Assembly: GCF_002356315.1 (NCBI RefSeq)
Contig: NZ_AP018164.1
Location: 3,968,001 to 4,032,000 of the forward strand
Direction: 5' to 3'
DNA: 64,000 bases
DNA from: Mycobacterium shigaense
Lineage (GTDB): Bacteria > Actinomycetota > Actinomycetes > Mycobacteriales > Mycobacteriaceae
Shown: positions 9,530 to 17,857 of the stretch, in pieces
Position numbering within the stretch: position 1 is the first letter of the stretch
Layout of the letters: each line of letters begins with the position of its first letter
Position numbers and translations under genes: made by a program
Notes under the pieces: generated by a model
What the model was told of the DNA's origin: nothing
What the model saw: only the letters and a program-made list of their open reading frames with translations
Database searches by the model: none

Positions 9530-10898
9530 ATGAGTTCAGCGGATGACCAGGAAGCCACGGCGGCCTTCGACGCCCTGGACAAGGCGCTGGACACCGTGGC
9601 CGGGCTCAACTTCGCGGCATCCAACACCCGAAACCGGCTCGCCTCGCTGCGGCGCTGCGAGCAGATTCGTCGTCGCCTGCCAGCGGTGGAACATGCGCTG
9701 ATCAACCAGCTTGGCCGCGAGGCCACTCCCGAGGAGTTGGGGGCACGCTGACGCACGCGGTGGCCGAGGCGGCGTTGATCAGCCGGGCCGCGACCTCCCG
9801 GCGGGTGCGCGAAGCCGCCGACCTCGGCGCGCGGTGCGGGTTGACCGGCCGAACCCCTAGCGCCCGTGTTAGCCGCGACGGCCGCCGGGCAGCGGGAAGG
9901 CCGGTTGGGTGCGGGGCAGGTGGCGGTGATCCGCCGCTGCTATCACCAGCTGCCCGGGTTCATCGACGCCGACACCCGCGCGGCCCCCGAAGCCCACCTG
10001 GCCGCACTCGGTGTCTGCCACCGGCCCGAGGACCTGGCCGGGCTCGCCCAGCACCTGATGGACTGCCTGAACCCTGACGGCAACTACACCGACGATGACC
10101 GCGCCCGCCGCCGCGGCCTCACCCTGGGCACCCAGCAGGCCGACGGCATGTCGGCGCTGCGTGGCTGGCTCACCCCCGAAGCCCGCGCCACCCTGGAAGC
10201 CGTCCTGGCCAAACTCGCCGCCCCCGGCATGGGCAACCCAGACGACGAGCAGCCCCTGCGTGGACGGAAGTCCCAGTGAGCAGGCCATCGAGCAGGATTC
10301 ACGCAGCGCGGGGCAGCGCAATCACGACGCACTCAACGCCGCCCTGCGCGCGGTATTGGCCTCCGGAGACTTGGGGCAGCACAACGGATTACCCGCGGCG
10401 ATCATCGTCTCCACCACCCTGACCGAACTGGCGGCAGCCGTCGGGCAAGGGGTTACCGGCGGGGGCACCCGGCTACCCATCAGCGACGTCATCCGCCTGG
10501 CCCGCCACGCCCACCACTACCTCGCCGTCTTCGACAACAGTAAGGCGGTGGCGCTGTATCACACCAAACGCCTGGCCTCACCAGGGCAACGAATTGTGTT
10601 GTACGCCACGGACCGCGGCTGCAGCGCTCCCGGCTGCACCGTGGGCGGTTACTACTGCGAAGTTCATCGCATCACCGACTACGCCCAATGTCGCAGCACC
10701 GACATCGACGAGCTGACCTTCGCCTGCGGGCCGCATCACCGACTCCTCCGACCAAAGGGCTGGACCACCCGAAAACACCCCAACGGCAAAACCCAATGGA
10801 TCCCCCCACCACACCTCGACCACGGTCAACCCCGCACCAACACCCACCACCACCCCGAACAGATGCTCCTCGAGGAAAATGACGACGAAGCCGCATAG
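9530..10898 (+). pseudogene. 13E12-family (DUF222) HNH endonuclease-like protein, frameshifted
   Basis: Remnant of a 13E12/DUF222 protein, a multicopy family of actinobacteria with a helical N-terminal domain and a C-terminal HNH motif. The expected protein is recovered only by changing frame three times: frame 2 from ATG 9530 to about 9735, where a run of five G precedes a premature TGA; frame 1 to about 9850 (THAVAEAALISRAATSRRVRE); frame 2 again from about 9855 (EPLAPVLAATAAGQREGRLG) to about 10255; then frame 3 to the stop at 10898. The C-terminus keeps the zinc/HNH signature CSAPGCTVGGYYCEVH...CGPHHRLL, but the usual second His after EVH is Arg. Sequencing error could explain one indel, hardly three. 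Confidence 0.85.
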
Positions 10899-10919
10899 CG
10901 CACCCGACCACCCGCTAGC

Positions 10920-11435
10920 GTGACTCGGGTGAGCGAATTCCGGCGCACCCTGCTGCTCATGCGGCATGCGAAATCCGCGTACCCGCCCGACGTTTTCGAC
11001 CACGAGCGCCCGCTGGCGCCTCGCGGCATTCGGGAAGCCGGGCTGGCCGGTGATTGGCTGCGCGCCAACGCGCCCCGCATCGACGCTGTGCTGTGCTCCA
11101 CGGCCACGCGCACGCGGCAGACCCTGGCCGAGGCCGGCATTGACGCCCCGGTGCAATACCGCGAGCGCCTCTACGGCGCTGCCCCCGGGACGATGATCGA
11201 CGAAATCAACGGAGTCGCCGACGAAGTCGCCACCTTGCTGGTAGTCGGGCACGAACCGACGCTGTCGGAGGTCACCCTGGGGCTGGCGGGGGCCAACGGC
11301 ACCGATGCCGAAGCATTGCAACGCCTTTCGGAGAAGTTCCCGACGTCGGCGATCGCGGTGTTCACGGTGACCGGCGGCTGGGCTGGCGTGGAACTCGGCA
11401 GCGCCGCGCTAGTCGAGTTCCACGTCCCGCGCTGA
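10920..11435 (+). CDS. SixA-type phosphohistidine phosphatase (Rv1276c family)
   Basis: Histidine phosphatase superfamily (branch 1) protein of 171 residues. The catalytic motif LLMRHAKSAYP is near the N-terminus, with the phosphate-accepting His in RHAKS; the second core segment is TATRTRQTLAE and the C-terminal catalytic His is in VVGHEPTLS. RHAKS-type proteins include SixA, which removes phosphate from phosphohistidine in phosphorelay or PTS proteins, but the mycobacterial substrate is not known to me. GTG 10920 is used; GTG 10929 is equally possible. It starts 22 bases after the pseudogene and is convergent with lprC 9 bases away. Confidence 0.88.
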   Translation: MTRVSEFRRTLLLMRHAKSAYPPDVFDHERPLAPRGIREAGLAGDWLRANAPRIDAVLCSTATRTRQTLAEAGIDAPVQYRERLYGAAPGTMIDEINGVADEVATLLVVGHEPTLSEVTLGLAGANGTDAEALQRLSEKFPTSAIAVFTVTGGWAGVELGSAALVEFHVPR

Positions 11436-11444
11436 AAGCAACAG

Positions 11445-11987
11445 CTAGGAGTTGGTGGACAGCGTCAGCTCCATGAGCTTGAGGGCCTGCGCGCACGCGT
11501 CGATGCCCGGGGCCTGGGGATTGACCCACCAGCCGACCACGCCCGCCGCGTCGCTGGCCACGCCGCAGGCACCGTTCGGGTCGTCGGTGCGCATCACGAT
11601 GGACGCCACGCCCGCGATGGCGCGCTGCTCGACCTTGTACTTCAGGAAGTCGGCGACCTTGCGCTCCTCGCTCAGGCTGCCCTGCTCGAACCAGAACCGG
11701 GTGATGTCGATCAGCCCGGCGGGGTTGGCCGCCTGCCACCGACAGATCGCACCGACGAACGTGCTCTGGATGTCCAGTGGATCGGCGCCCACGGTCTTGG
11801 CCAGGATGTCACTGGTCAGGACTTCGCATTCCTTGAGCAGGTTCGGATACTGCTGCTGCGAGTTGTTGTTGCGCGGGACGTTGCCACCGGCCTTGACCGC
11901 CTTGCCGCCAATGGATTCCGAACAACCGGTCAGCACCGCCAGCGCGGTGATCACCGCGGCCGCACAGCGCGCACCACGCCACGTCAT
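11445..11987 (-). CDS. lprC: Lipoprotein LprC
   Basis: Secreted lipoprotein of 180 residues with a DUF3558-type fold, found in mycobacterial LprB/LprC-like proteins. The start ATG 11987 overlaps the lprB stop (ATGA) and is followed directly by a signal peptide ending in the lipobox LTGC with Cys22; a longer in-frame extension upstream just overlaps lprB and is rejected. The mature part contains two Cys-bearing segments (KECEVL, AICRWQ) and DPNGACGVAS, consistent with disulfides outside the membrane. Function is unknown. It is cotranscribed with lprB, and its order matches Rv1275. Confidence 0.9.
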   Translation of the reverse strand: MTWRGARCAAAVITALAVLTGCSESIGGKAVKAGGNVPRNNNSQQQYPNLLKECEVLTSDILAKTVGADPLDIQSTFVGAICRWQAANPAGLIDITRFWFEQGSLSEERKVADFLKYKVEQRAIAGVASIVMRTDDPNGACGVASDAAGVVGWWVNPQAPGIDACAQALKLMELTLSTNS

Positions 11988-12532
11988 TTCGAATTCGCAA
12001 TCGACTGGCGGGCCAGCTCTTTGGCGATATCGCACGGAGGCGGGAACGGCTTCTGGCTGAAGCTGATCGACCATTCGATGAAGTCGTCCTGGAACTGGAT
12101 CCCAACCTCGCACAGCGAGTCACCCAGGTTGGGCTCGTTTCCGACCGCGATGAAGCCGCTGTGCCCGTTGATGTTGATGTCGTCGACGCTGGCGCGCGAT
12201 AGTTCCTCGGTCTTGCGTTCCCGTCCGATGGGGCTGCCGCGATACCAGGAAAACGAGAAGTGCGGGCCGAGGATGCCACCGCCAGCCAGCCACTGGCATC
12301 CGACGGAGTTGCGGGCGGTGTTGTTCAGCCCCGACACCTTGGTCAGTTGCGCCACCGTCTGATCGTTGATGCCGCCACATTGCGGGAACATCGGTCCGTG
12401 GTGGCCCTCGGAATCGCCGGGCGCCGCCGACGTCGTCGCTCCGGGCTTGTTGTCACCGGAACTCGAGCAGCCGGCAAGGACCAAAATCGTGGCCAACGCC
12501 GCGAGGGCCAGCGCCAGTCGGTTACGCCGCAC
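11984..12532 (-). CDS. lprB: Lipoprotein LprB
   Basis: Lipoprotein of about 182 residues, DUF3558 type, paralogous to the downstream LprC. The body is highly characteristic (FPQCGG, NSVGCQWLAGGGILGPHFS, SFSQKPFPPPCDIAKEL). The signal peptide ends with the lipobox VLAGC. I chose GTG 12532 because it places two Arg right before the hydrophobic core, as in the M. tuberculosis protein; GTG 12535 and an upstream ATG at 12571 remain possible. It is first in the lprB-lprC pair and divergent from the ABC exporter genes with about 185 bases between. Role unknown; surface-exposed location is inferred from the lipobox. Confidence 0.88.
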   Translation of the reverse strand: MRRNRLALALAALATILVLAGCSSSGDNKPGATTSAAPGDSEGHHGPMFPQCGGINDQTVAQLTKVSGLNNTARNSVGCQWLAGGGILGPHFSFSWYRGSPIGRERKTEELSRASVDDININGHSGFIAVGNEPNLGDSLCEVGIQFQDDFIEWSISFSQKPFPPPCDIAKELARQSIANSK

Positions 12533-12717
12533 CACTACCCCGCTTCGCCTCAGCCCGTCGCTGGTCCACACGATGCACTGTAGCGGCCGCCCAGCGGGTC
12601 AACCACCGACGCGCCAGCTGAGCAGGCATTTCAATGGTTTCGCCGGATGCGGTCGGAGCGCGCAACCCGGCGGCGCCGCTCCAGCCCGCGTCGGCGACAG
12701 TGTGCGACAGTTACCAA

Positions 12718-14466
12718 ATGCTCCTGGCACTGCTGCGCCAGTACATCCGGCCCTACCGCCGGCTGGTCGCGGCGCTGATGGCGCTCCAGCTGATCAGCAC
12801 CCTGGCGTCGCTGTACCTGCCGACGGTCAACGCCGCGATCATCGACGACGGCGTCTCCAAGGGCGACGCGGCGACGATCGTCCGCCTCGGCGGGGTGATG
12901 CTGGCAGTCACCGGACTGCAGGCATTGTGCGCGGTCGGGGCCGTCTACTTCGGGTCGCGGACCGGGATGGGGTTCGGGCGCGATCTGCGGTGGGCGATGT
13001 TCGAACACGTCACCACGTTCTCCGAGCCGGAGACCGCCCGGTTCGGCGCGCCGACCTTGCTGACCCGCACCACCAACGACGTCCGGCAAATTCAATACCT
13101 GGTCCAGATCGGGGCCACCGTCCTGGTGACCGCGCCGATCATGTGCGTCGGCGGAATCTTCATGGCCATCCACCAGGAGGCCGCGTTGACGTGGCTGCTG
13201 GTGGTCAGCGTTCCAGTGCTGGGCATCACCAACTACTTGATCATGTCCCGCATGCTGCCCTTGTTCCGCAGCATGCAGAGCCTGATCGACGGCATCAACC
13301 GGGTACTTCGCGACCAGCTGGCCGGCGTGCGCGTGGTGCGGGCGTTCACCCGCGAGGGCTTCGAACGCGACCGGTTCGCCCGCGCCAATGCGGCGCTGTC
13401 GGACGCCTCGCTGACCGCCGGCACATGGCAGGCGCTGATGCTGCCGGTGACCACGCTGACCATCAACGTGTCCAGCGTCGCGCTGATCTGGTTCGGCGGG
13501 CTGCGCATCGACCGCGGCCAGATGCAGGTCGGCTCGCTGACCGCCTTCCTGGCCTACTTCACCCAGATCCTGATGGCGGTGTTGATGGCGACGATGACGC
13601 TGGTGGTGCTGCCGCGGGCGTCGGTGTGCGCCGACCGGATCACCGAAGTGCTGTCGACCCGCCCCGCCATCGGCAGCCCACAACGACCCCAGTTCCCCGC
13701 CGCCGGGATCACCGGCGCGCTGCGTGTGGACGGCGTGGGCTTCCGCTACTTCGGTGCCGATCGCCCTGTGCTGCAGGGCATCTCGTTCACCGCGCGGCCC
13801 GGGACCACGACAGCGGTGGTGGGCAGCACGGGTTCGGGCAAGTCGACGCTGCTTTCGCTGATCTGCCGGCTCTACGACGTGACGGCCGGCGCGGTCGTCG
13901 TCGACGGCGTCGACGTCCGCGAATACCAGACCGAGCGGCTGTGGTCGGCGATCGGGCTGGTCCCCCAGCGCGGCTATCTGTTCTCCGGGACCGTCGCGGA
14001 AAACCTGCGCTACGGCGCGGCCCCGGGCCAGGTGCTCACCGACGACCAGATGTGGGAGGCGCTGCGCATCGCCGCCGCCGACGACTTCGTGCGGGCCGAC
14101 AAAGACCGGCTGCAGATGCGGGTGGCCCAGGGCGGGGGCAACTTCTCCGGTGGACAACGGCAACGGCTGGCCATCGCGCGCGCCGTCATCCGCCGCCCCG
14201 CCATCTATCTGTTCGACGACGCCTTCTCCGCCCTGGACGTGCACACCGACTCCCGGGTCCGTGCCGCGCTGCGCGAAATATCCGGTGACGCGACGATCAT
14301 CGTTGTCACCCAACGCATTGCGACCGCCGCCGAAGCCGACCAGGTCATCGTCATCGACAACGGGCGCCTCGTCGGCGCGGGCACGCACGAATCGCTGCTG
14401 GCCGACTGCCCCACCTACGCGGAATTCGCCGACTCCCAGACGGTGGAAGTCGGGCGTGCACCGTGA
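12718..14466 (+). CDS. ABC exporter half-transporter (Rv1273c family)
   Basis: Half-transporter of 582 residues with an N-terminal six-helix membrane domain (about residues 15-300) fused to an ATPase domain. Motifs: Walker A GSTGSGKST, Q-loop VPQRGYLFSGT, signature NFSGGQRQR, Walker B IYLFDDAFSALD, and a switch region VVTQR in which the usual His is Gln. That H-loop change, with an intact partner, suggests an asymmetric heterodimer with one weak catalytic site. ATG 12718 is chosen because the protein then begins MLLALLRQYIRPYRR as in Rv1273c and has the same length; the upstream in-frame extension is low-complexity. It is translationally coupled to the next gene. The cargo (lipid or drug) cannot be told. 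Confidence 0.9.
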   Translation: MLLALLRQYIRPYRRLVAALMALQLISTLASLYLPTVNAAIIDDGVSKGDAATIVRLGGVMLAVTGLQALCAVGAVYFGSRTGMGFGRDLRWAMFEHVTTFSEPETARFGAPTLLTRTTNDVRQIQYLVQIGATVLVTAPIMCVGGIFMAIHQEAALTWLLVVSVPVLGITNYLIMSRMLPLFRSMQSLIDGINRVLRDQLAGVRVVRAFTREGFERDRFARANAALSDASLTAGTWQALMLPVTTLTINVSSVALIWFGGLRIDRGQMQVGSLTAFLAYFTQILMAVLMATMTLVVLPRASVCADRITEVLSTRPAIGSPQRPQFPAAGITGALRVDGVGFRYFGADRPVLQGISFTARPGTTTAVVGSTGSGKSTLLSLICRLYDVTAGAVVVDGVDVREYQTERLWSAIGLVPQRGYLFSGTVAENLRYGAAPGQVLTDDQMWEALRIAAADDFVRADKDRLQMRVAQGGGNFSGGQRQRLAIARAVIRRPAIYLFDDAFSALDVHTDSRVRAALREISGDATIIVVTQRIATAAEADQVIVIDNGRLVGAGTHESLLADCPTYAEFADSQTVEVGRAP

Positions 14467-16334
14467 CGGACTTCTGGGAATCGGCGATCCGACTGGTCAA
14501 AAGGCTTGCACCACAACGAAACCTGGCGCTGTCCGTCATCGCGTTGGGCATCACCGGGACGGCGATCGGCGTCGTGGTGCCGCGAATCCTGGGCCACGCG
14601 ACCGATCTGCTGTTCAACGGAGTGATCGGGCGCAGGCTGCCCGCGGGGATCACCAAAGCCCAGGCCGTCGCCGCGGCCCGGTCGCACGGCGACAACGCCT
14701 TCGCCGACTTGCTGTCCGGGATGAACGTGGTACCCGGACGCGGCGTGGACTTCGGCGCGGTCGCGCGCACCCTGATGCTCGCTCTGGCCCTGTATCTTGT
14801 TGCTGCGCTGCTTATTTGGGCGCAGGCCCGGCTGCTCAACGTCACCCTACAGCGCACGATCCTCGCGTTGCGGTCCGACGTCGAAGACAAGATCCATCGG
14901 CTGCCGCTGTCCTACTTCGACGGGCGTCAGCGCGGCGAGCTGCTCAGTCGGGTGACCAACGACATCGACAACCTCCAGTCGTCGCTGTCGATGACGATCA
15001 GCCAGCTGTTGACGTCGACTCTCACCGTGGTGGCCGTGCTCGCCATGATGGTCTTGATCTCGCCGCTGCTGGCGCTGATCACCGTGCTGGCCGTGCCAAT
15101 TTCGCTCGCGGTCACGCGGGCAATCGCACGCCGTTCGCGTCGGCTGTTCGTGGCGCAGTGGACCAGCACCGGGCGGCTCAACGCGCACATCGAAGAGACT
15201 TACAGCGGATTCACCATCGTCAAGACGTTCGGCCATCAGGCCGCGGCGCGCGAAAAGTTCCGCAGGTTCAACGACGACGTATACCACGCGAGTTTCGGCT
15301 CTCAGTTCTTTTCCGGTCTCATCGCACCGGCCACGGCGTTCGTCGGCAACCTCGGTTACGTCGCGGTCGCCGTCATCGGTGGCCTGCAGATCGCCGGCGG
15401 CCACATCACTCTGGGCAACATCCAGGCGTTCATCCAATACGTGCGGCAGTTCAACACGCCGCTGGGCCAGGTGGCTGGCATGTACAACACCCTGCAGTCC
15501 GGGGTGGCCAGCGCCGAGCGGGTGTTCGACCTACTCGACCAGCCCGAGGAGGCGGCGGACCGGCAACCGGTTGCCGGTCCGCCGGGACCCCCGCCGAACG
15601 GCCAGCGCGCGCCGCTACCCGGCCGCGTCGAATTCGAGCACGTGGACTTCGCTTATCGCCCGGGCACCCCGGTGATCGAGGACCTGTCGTTGGTGGCCGA
15701 GCCCGGCCGCACGATCGCGATCGTCGGTCCGACGGGGGCCGGCAAGACCACCCTGGTGAACCTGCTCATGCGGTTCTATGACGTCGATTCCGGCCGGATC
15801 CTGCTCGACGGCGTCGACATCACCGCGATGAGCCGCCAGGACCTGCGATCGCGCATCGGCATGGTGCTGCAGGACACGTGGCTCTTCGAGGGGACGATCG
15901 CGGAGAACATCGCGTACGGACGACCGGACGCCACGGAAGAAGAGGTGATGGCCGCCGCAGCGGCCGCCTACGTGGACCGGTTCGTCGAGACCCTGCCGGC
16001 CGGCTACCGGACCCGGGTCAGCGGGGACGGCGCGACCATCAGCACCGGCGAGAAGCAACTCATCACGATCGCGCGCGCATTTCTCGCCCGCCCGCAGTTG
16101 TTAATCCTCGACGAGGCAACCAGCTCGGTCGACACCCGCACCGAGGCCCTGATCCAGCGCGCGATGGGCGAGTTGCGACAGGACCGGACGAGTTTCATCA
16201 TCGCGCACCGCCTTTCGACCATTCGCGAGGCCGACCGCATCCTGGTGATGCAGGCCGGCCGCATCGTCGAACAGGGCACTCATGACGAGCTCCTCGCCCG
16301 GCACGGCGCCTACCATGCCATGCTTCGGGCCTAG
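14463..16334 (+). CDS. ABC exporter half-transporter (Rv1272c family)
   Basis: Second half of the heterodimeric exporter, 623 residues. The membrane domain carries a long periplasmic-side insertion after the first helix (about residues 50-95). The ATPase domain has Walker A GPTGAGKTT, Q-loop VLQDTWLFEGT, signature ISTGEKQL (a variant of LSGGQ), Walker B LLILDEATSSVD and an intact H-loop IIAHRLST. A degenerate signature here together with a degenerate H-loop in the partner is the usual pattern of asymmetric exporters. GTG 14463 overlaps the upstream stop (GTGA). It resembles Rv1272c, for which lipid transport has been proposed; that is recalled, not shown here. Confidence 0.9.
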   Translation: MTDFWESAIRLVKRLAPQRNLALSVIALGITGTAIGVVVPRILGHATDLLFNGVIGRRLPAGITKAQAVAAARSHGDNAFADLLSGMNVVPGRGVDFGAVARTLMLALALYLVAALLIWAQARLLNVTLQRTILALRSDVEDKIHRLPLSYFDGRQRGELLSRVTNDIDNLQSSLSMTISQLLTSTLTVVAVLAMMVLISPLLALITVLAVPISLAVTRAIARRSRRLFVAQWTSTGRLNAHIEETYSGFTIVKTFGHQAAAREKFRRFNDDVYHASFGSQFFSGLIAPATAFVGNLGYVAVAVIGGLQIAGGHITLGNIQAFIQYVRQFNTPLGQVAGMYNTLQSGVASAERVFDLLDQPEEAADRQPVAGPPGPPPNGQRAPLPGRVEFEHVDFAYRPGTPVIEDLSLVAEPGRTIAIVGPTGAGKTTLVNLLMRFYDVDSGRILLDGVDITAMSRQDLRSRIGMVLQDTWLFEGTIAENIAYGRPDATEEEVMAAAAAAYVDRFVETLPAGYRTRVSGDGATISTGEKQLITIARAFLARPQLLILDEATSSVDTRTEALIQRAMGELRQDRTSFIIAHRLSTIREADRILVMQAGRIVEQGTHDELLARHGAYHAMLRA

Positions 16335-16348
16335 TCACGCGGCGTGCG

Positions 16349-16363
16349 GGCCGGAAACCGGCC
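16349..16363. terminator. GC-rich hairpin after the ABC exporter genes
   Basis: Perfect inverted repeat GGCCGG-AAA-CCGGCC, 15 bases after the exporter stop. There is no T-run after it, which is normal for mycobacterial intrinsic terminators but leaves the call tentative. Confidence 0.4.
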
Positions 16364-16411
16364 AGTAATCTCACCTAATCAGTTTCCGCACAACGGAATT
16401 AAAATCCAGGA

Positions 16412-16521
16412 GGTCCTATATCGGGACCGGCTGCAGCGACGCGTCACGCCCGAATCATGCGGTTTTACTATCGAATCCACGCGGGTGGTATCACAATTGG
16501 TATCGGGCCTGGAATCAGGCC
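16412..16521. promoter_or_regulatory. Inverted repeats upstream of embR
   Basis: Two perfect inverted repeats lie in the 224-base gap before embR: GGTCC-(7)-GGACC at 16412-16428 around a TATATC core, and GGCCTG-GAAT-CAGGCC at 16506-16521, about 38 bases upstream of the start. Between them GGTATCACAATTGGTATCGG repeats GGTATC. Either could bind a regulator or fold in the leader; no consensus promoter is obvious. Confidence 0.35.
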
Positions 16522-16558
16522 GACATTCGGCCAGACCGGGAAGGGGTGATGGGCGGCG

Positions 16559-17713
16559 ATGGCAGACAGACGCCTCGAGTTCGGCCTGCTCGGCCCGTTG
16601 GAGATGCGTGTCGACGGTGCCTTGGTGCCGCTTGGCACCCCGAAGCAGCGCGCGGTGCTGGCCATATTGCTGATGAACCGCAACAGTCCGGTCGGCGTCG
16701 AGCGGCTTATCAGCGCGTTGTGGGCGGGCCAACCGCCCTCGGGGGCGAGGGCGAGTATCCACTCCTACGTCTCGAATCTACGCAAGCTGCTCAGCGGCGA
16801 AGGAATCGACCCGCGCGTCACGTTAGCCGCGGCACCGCCGGGATACCGCCTTAGTGTTGCCGAAAACAGTTGTGATCTCGGGCGTTTCATCGCCGAAAAG
16901 ACCGCCGGCATCCACATGGCCGCGGCCAGTCGCTTCGAGGACGCCAGCCGGCACCTGTCCGCCGCCCTGGCGCAATGGCGCGGGCCGGTGCTGGAGGACT
17001 TGAGCGACTTCGAATTCGTCGAGACCTTCGCCACCGCTCTCGTCGAGGAGAAAATGCTGATCCACACCGCGCTGGCCGAGGCCGAAATCGCTTGCGGGCG
17101 TGCATCCGGCGTGATCTCCGAACTCGAAGCGCTGATCGCCGAACACCCGTACCGCGAGCCGCTGTGGGTCCAGCTGATCACGGCCTATTACCTCACCGAC
17201 CGCCAATCCGACGCCCTGTCCGCCTACCGGCGCGTGAAGACGCTGCTGGCCGACGAACTCGGGATCGACCCGGGACAGACCTTGCGCACCCTCAATGAGC
17301 GGATCCTTCGCCAAGAGCCGCTCGACGCAAAGAAATCGGCCAAGACCACGGCCGCTCATACGATTACCGTGCTCGACAAACACACCCAGGTGTCGGAGCG
17401 CTCGGCGGTGGCGTTCCTGCACGAAACCTCCGGCCGCAGCTACCCACTGCAGGCGACGGCGACCCGGATCGGGCGCCTGTCCGACAACGACATCGTGCTG
17501 GACAGCGCGAATGTCAGCCGTCACCACGCCGTCATCATCGACACGGGCACCAACTACATCCTCAACGACTTGCGGTCGTCCAACGGAGTGCACGTCCGGC
17601 ACCAGCGGGTCCGTTCGGCGGCCATGTTGAACGACGGCGATCACGTCCGGATCTGTGACCACGAGTTCACCTTCCAGATCGTCCCGGGCGGCGGCGCCAC
17701 GACGGTGCACTAG
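16559..17713 (+). CDS. embR: Transcriptional regulator EmbR (SARP with FHA domain)
   Basis: OmpR/SARP-type activator of 384 residues. The N-terminal winged helix (about 1-100: LLGPLEMRVDG, GTPKQRAVLAILL, SYVSNLRKLL) is followed by the bacterial transcriptional activator helical repeats (about 105-260) and a C-terminal forkhead-associated domain with the phosphothreonine pocket RIGRLSDNDIVLDS...SRHHAVI and the Asn in SSNGVH. In M. tuberculosis the FHA domain recognises the PknH activation loop, and phosphorylated EmbR activates embCAB arabinosyltransferase genes for cell-wall arabinan and ethambutol response. The start has a GGGGTGATGG-like ribosome site. pknH follows in the same direction, so sensor and regulator sit together. 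Confidence 0.94.
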   Translation: MADRRLEFGLLGPLEMRVDGALVPLGTPKQRAVLAILLMNRNSPVGVERLISALWAGQPPSGARASIHSYVSNLRKLLSGEGIDPRVTLAAAPPGYRLSVAENSCDLGRFIAEKTAGIHMAAASRFEDASRHLSAALAQWRGPVLEDLSDFEFVETFATALVEEKMLIHTALAEAEIACGRASGVISELEALIAEHPYREPLWVQLITAYYLTDRQSDALSAYRRVKTLLADELGIDPGQTLRTLNERILRQEPLDAKKSAKTTAAHTITVLDKHTQVSERSAVAFLHETSGRSYPLQATATRIGRLSDNDIVLDSANVSRHHAVIIDTGTNYILNDLRSSNGVHVRHQRVRSAAMLNDGDHVRICDHEFTFQIVPGGGATTVH

Positions 17714-17857
17714 GCCTTGGCTGCGCGCCGGCCCGCGCGCAGAATGTTTGCCGTTCTCGGCCGGGCAAGCCGCCGGGCGCCCCGCGTCCGGAATGCCCGC
17801 CCCGGGCGGGCCGCGTTGATATTGTCGGCTGGTCTCGGGTTGGTTTGGAGGATCGGC

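Noticed and set aside
12631..14388. 585-codon frame antisense to the ABC exporter gene
   Set aside because: It mirrors a clearly conserved ATPase gene; Gln/Asp/His-rich translation typical of the antisense of GC-rich genes; no domain recognised.
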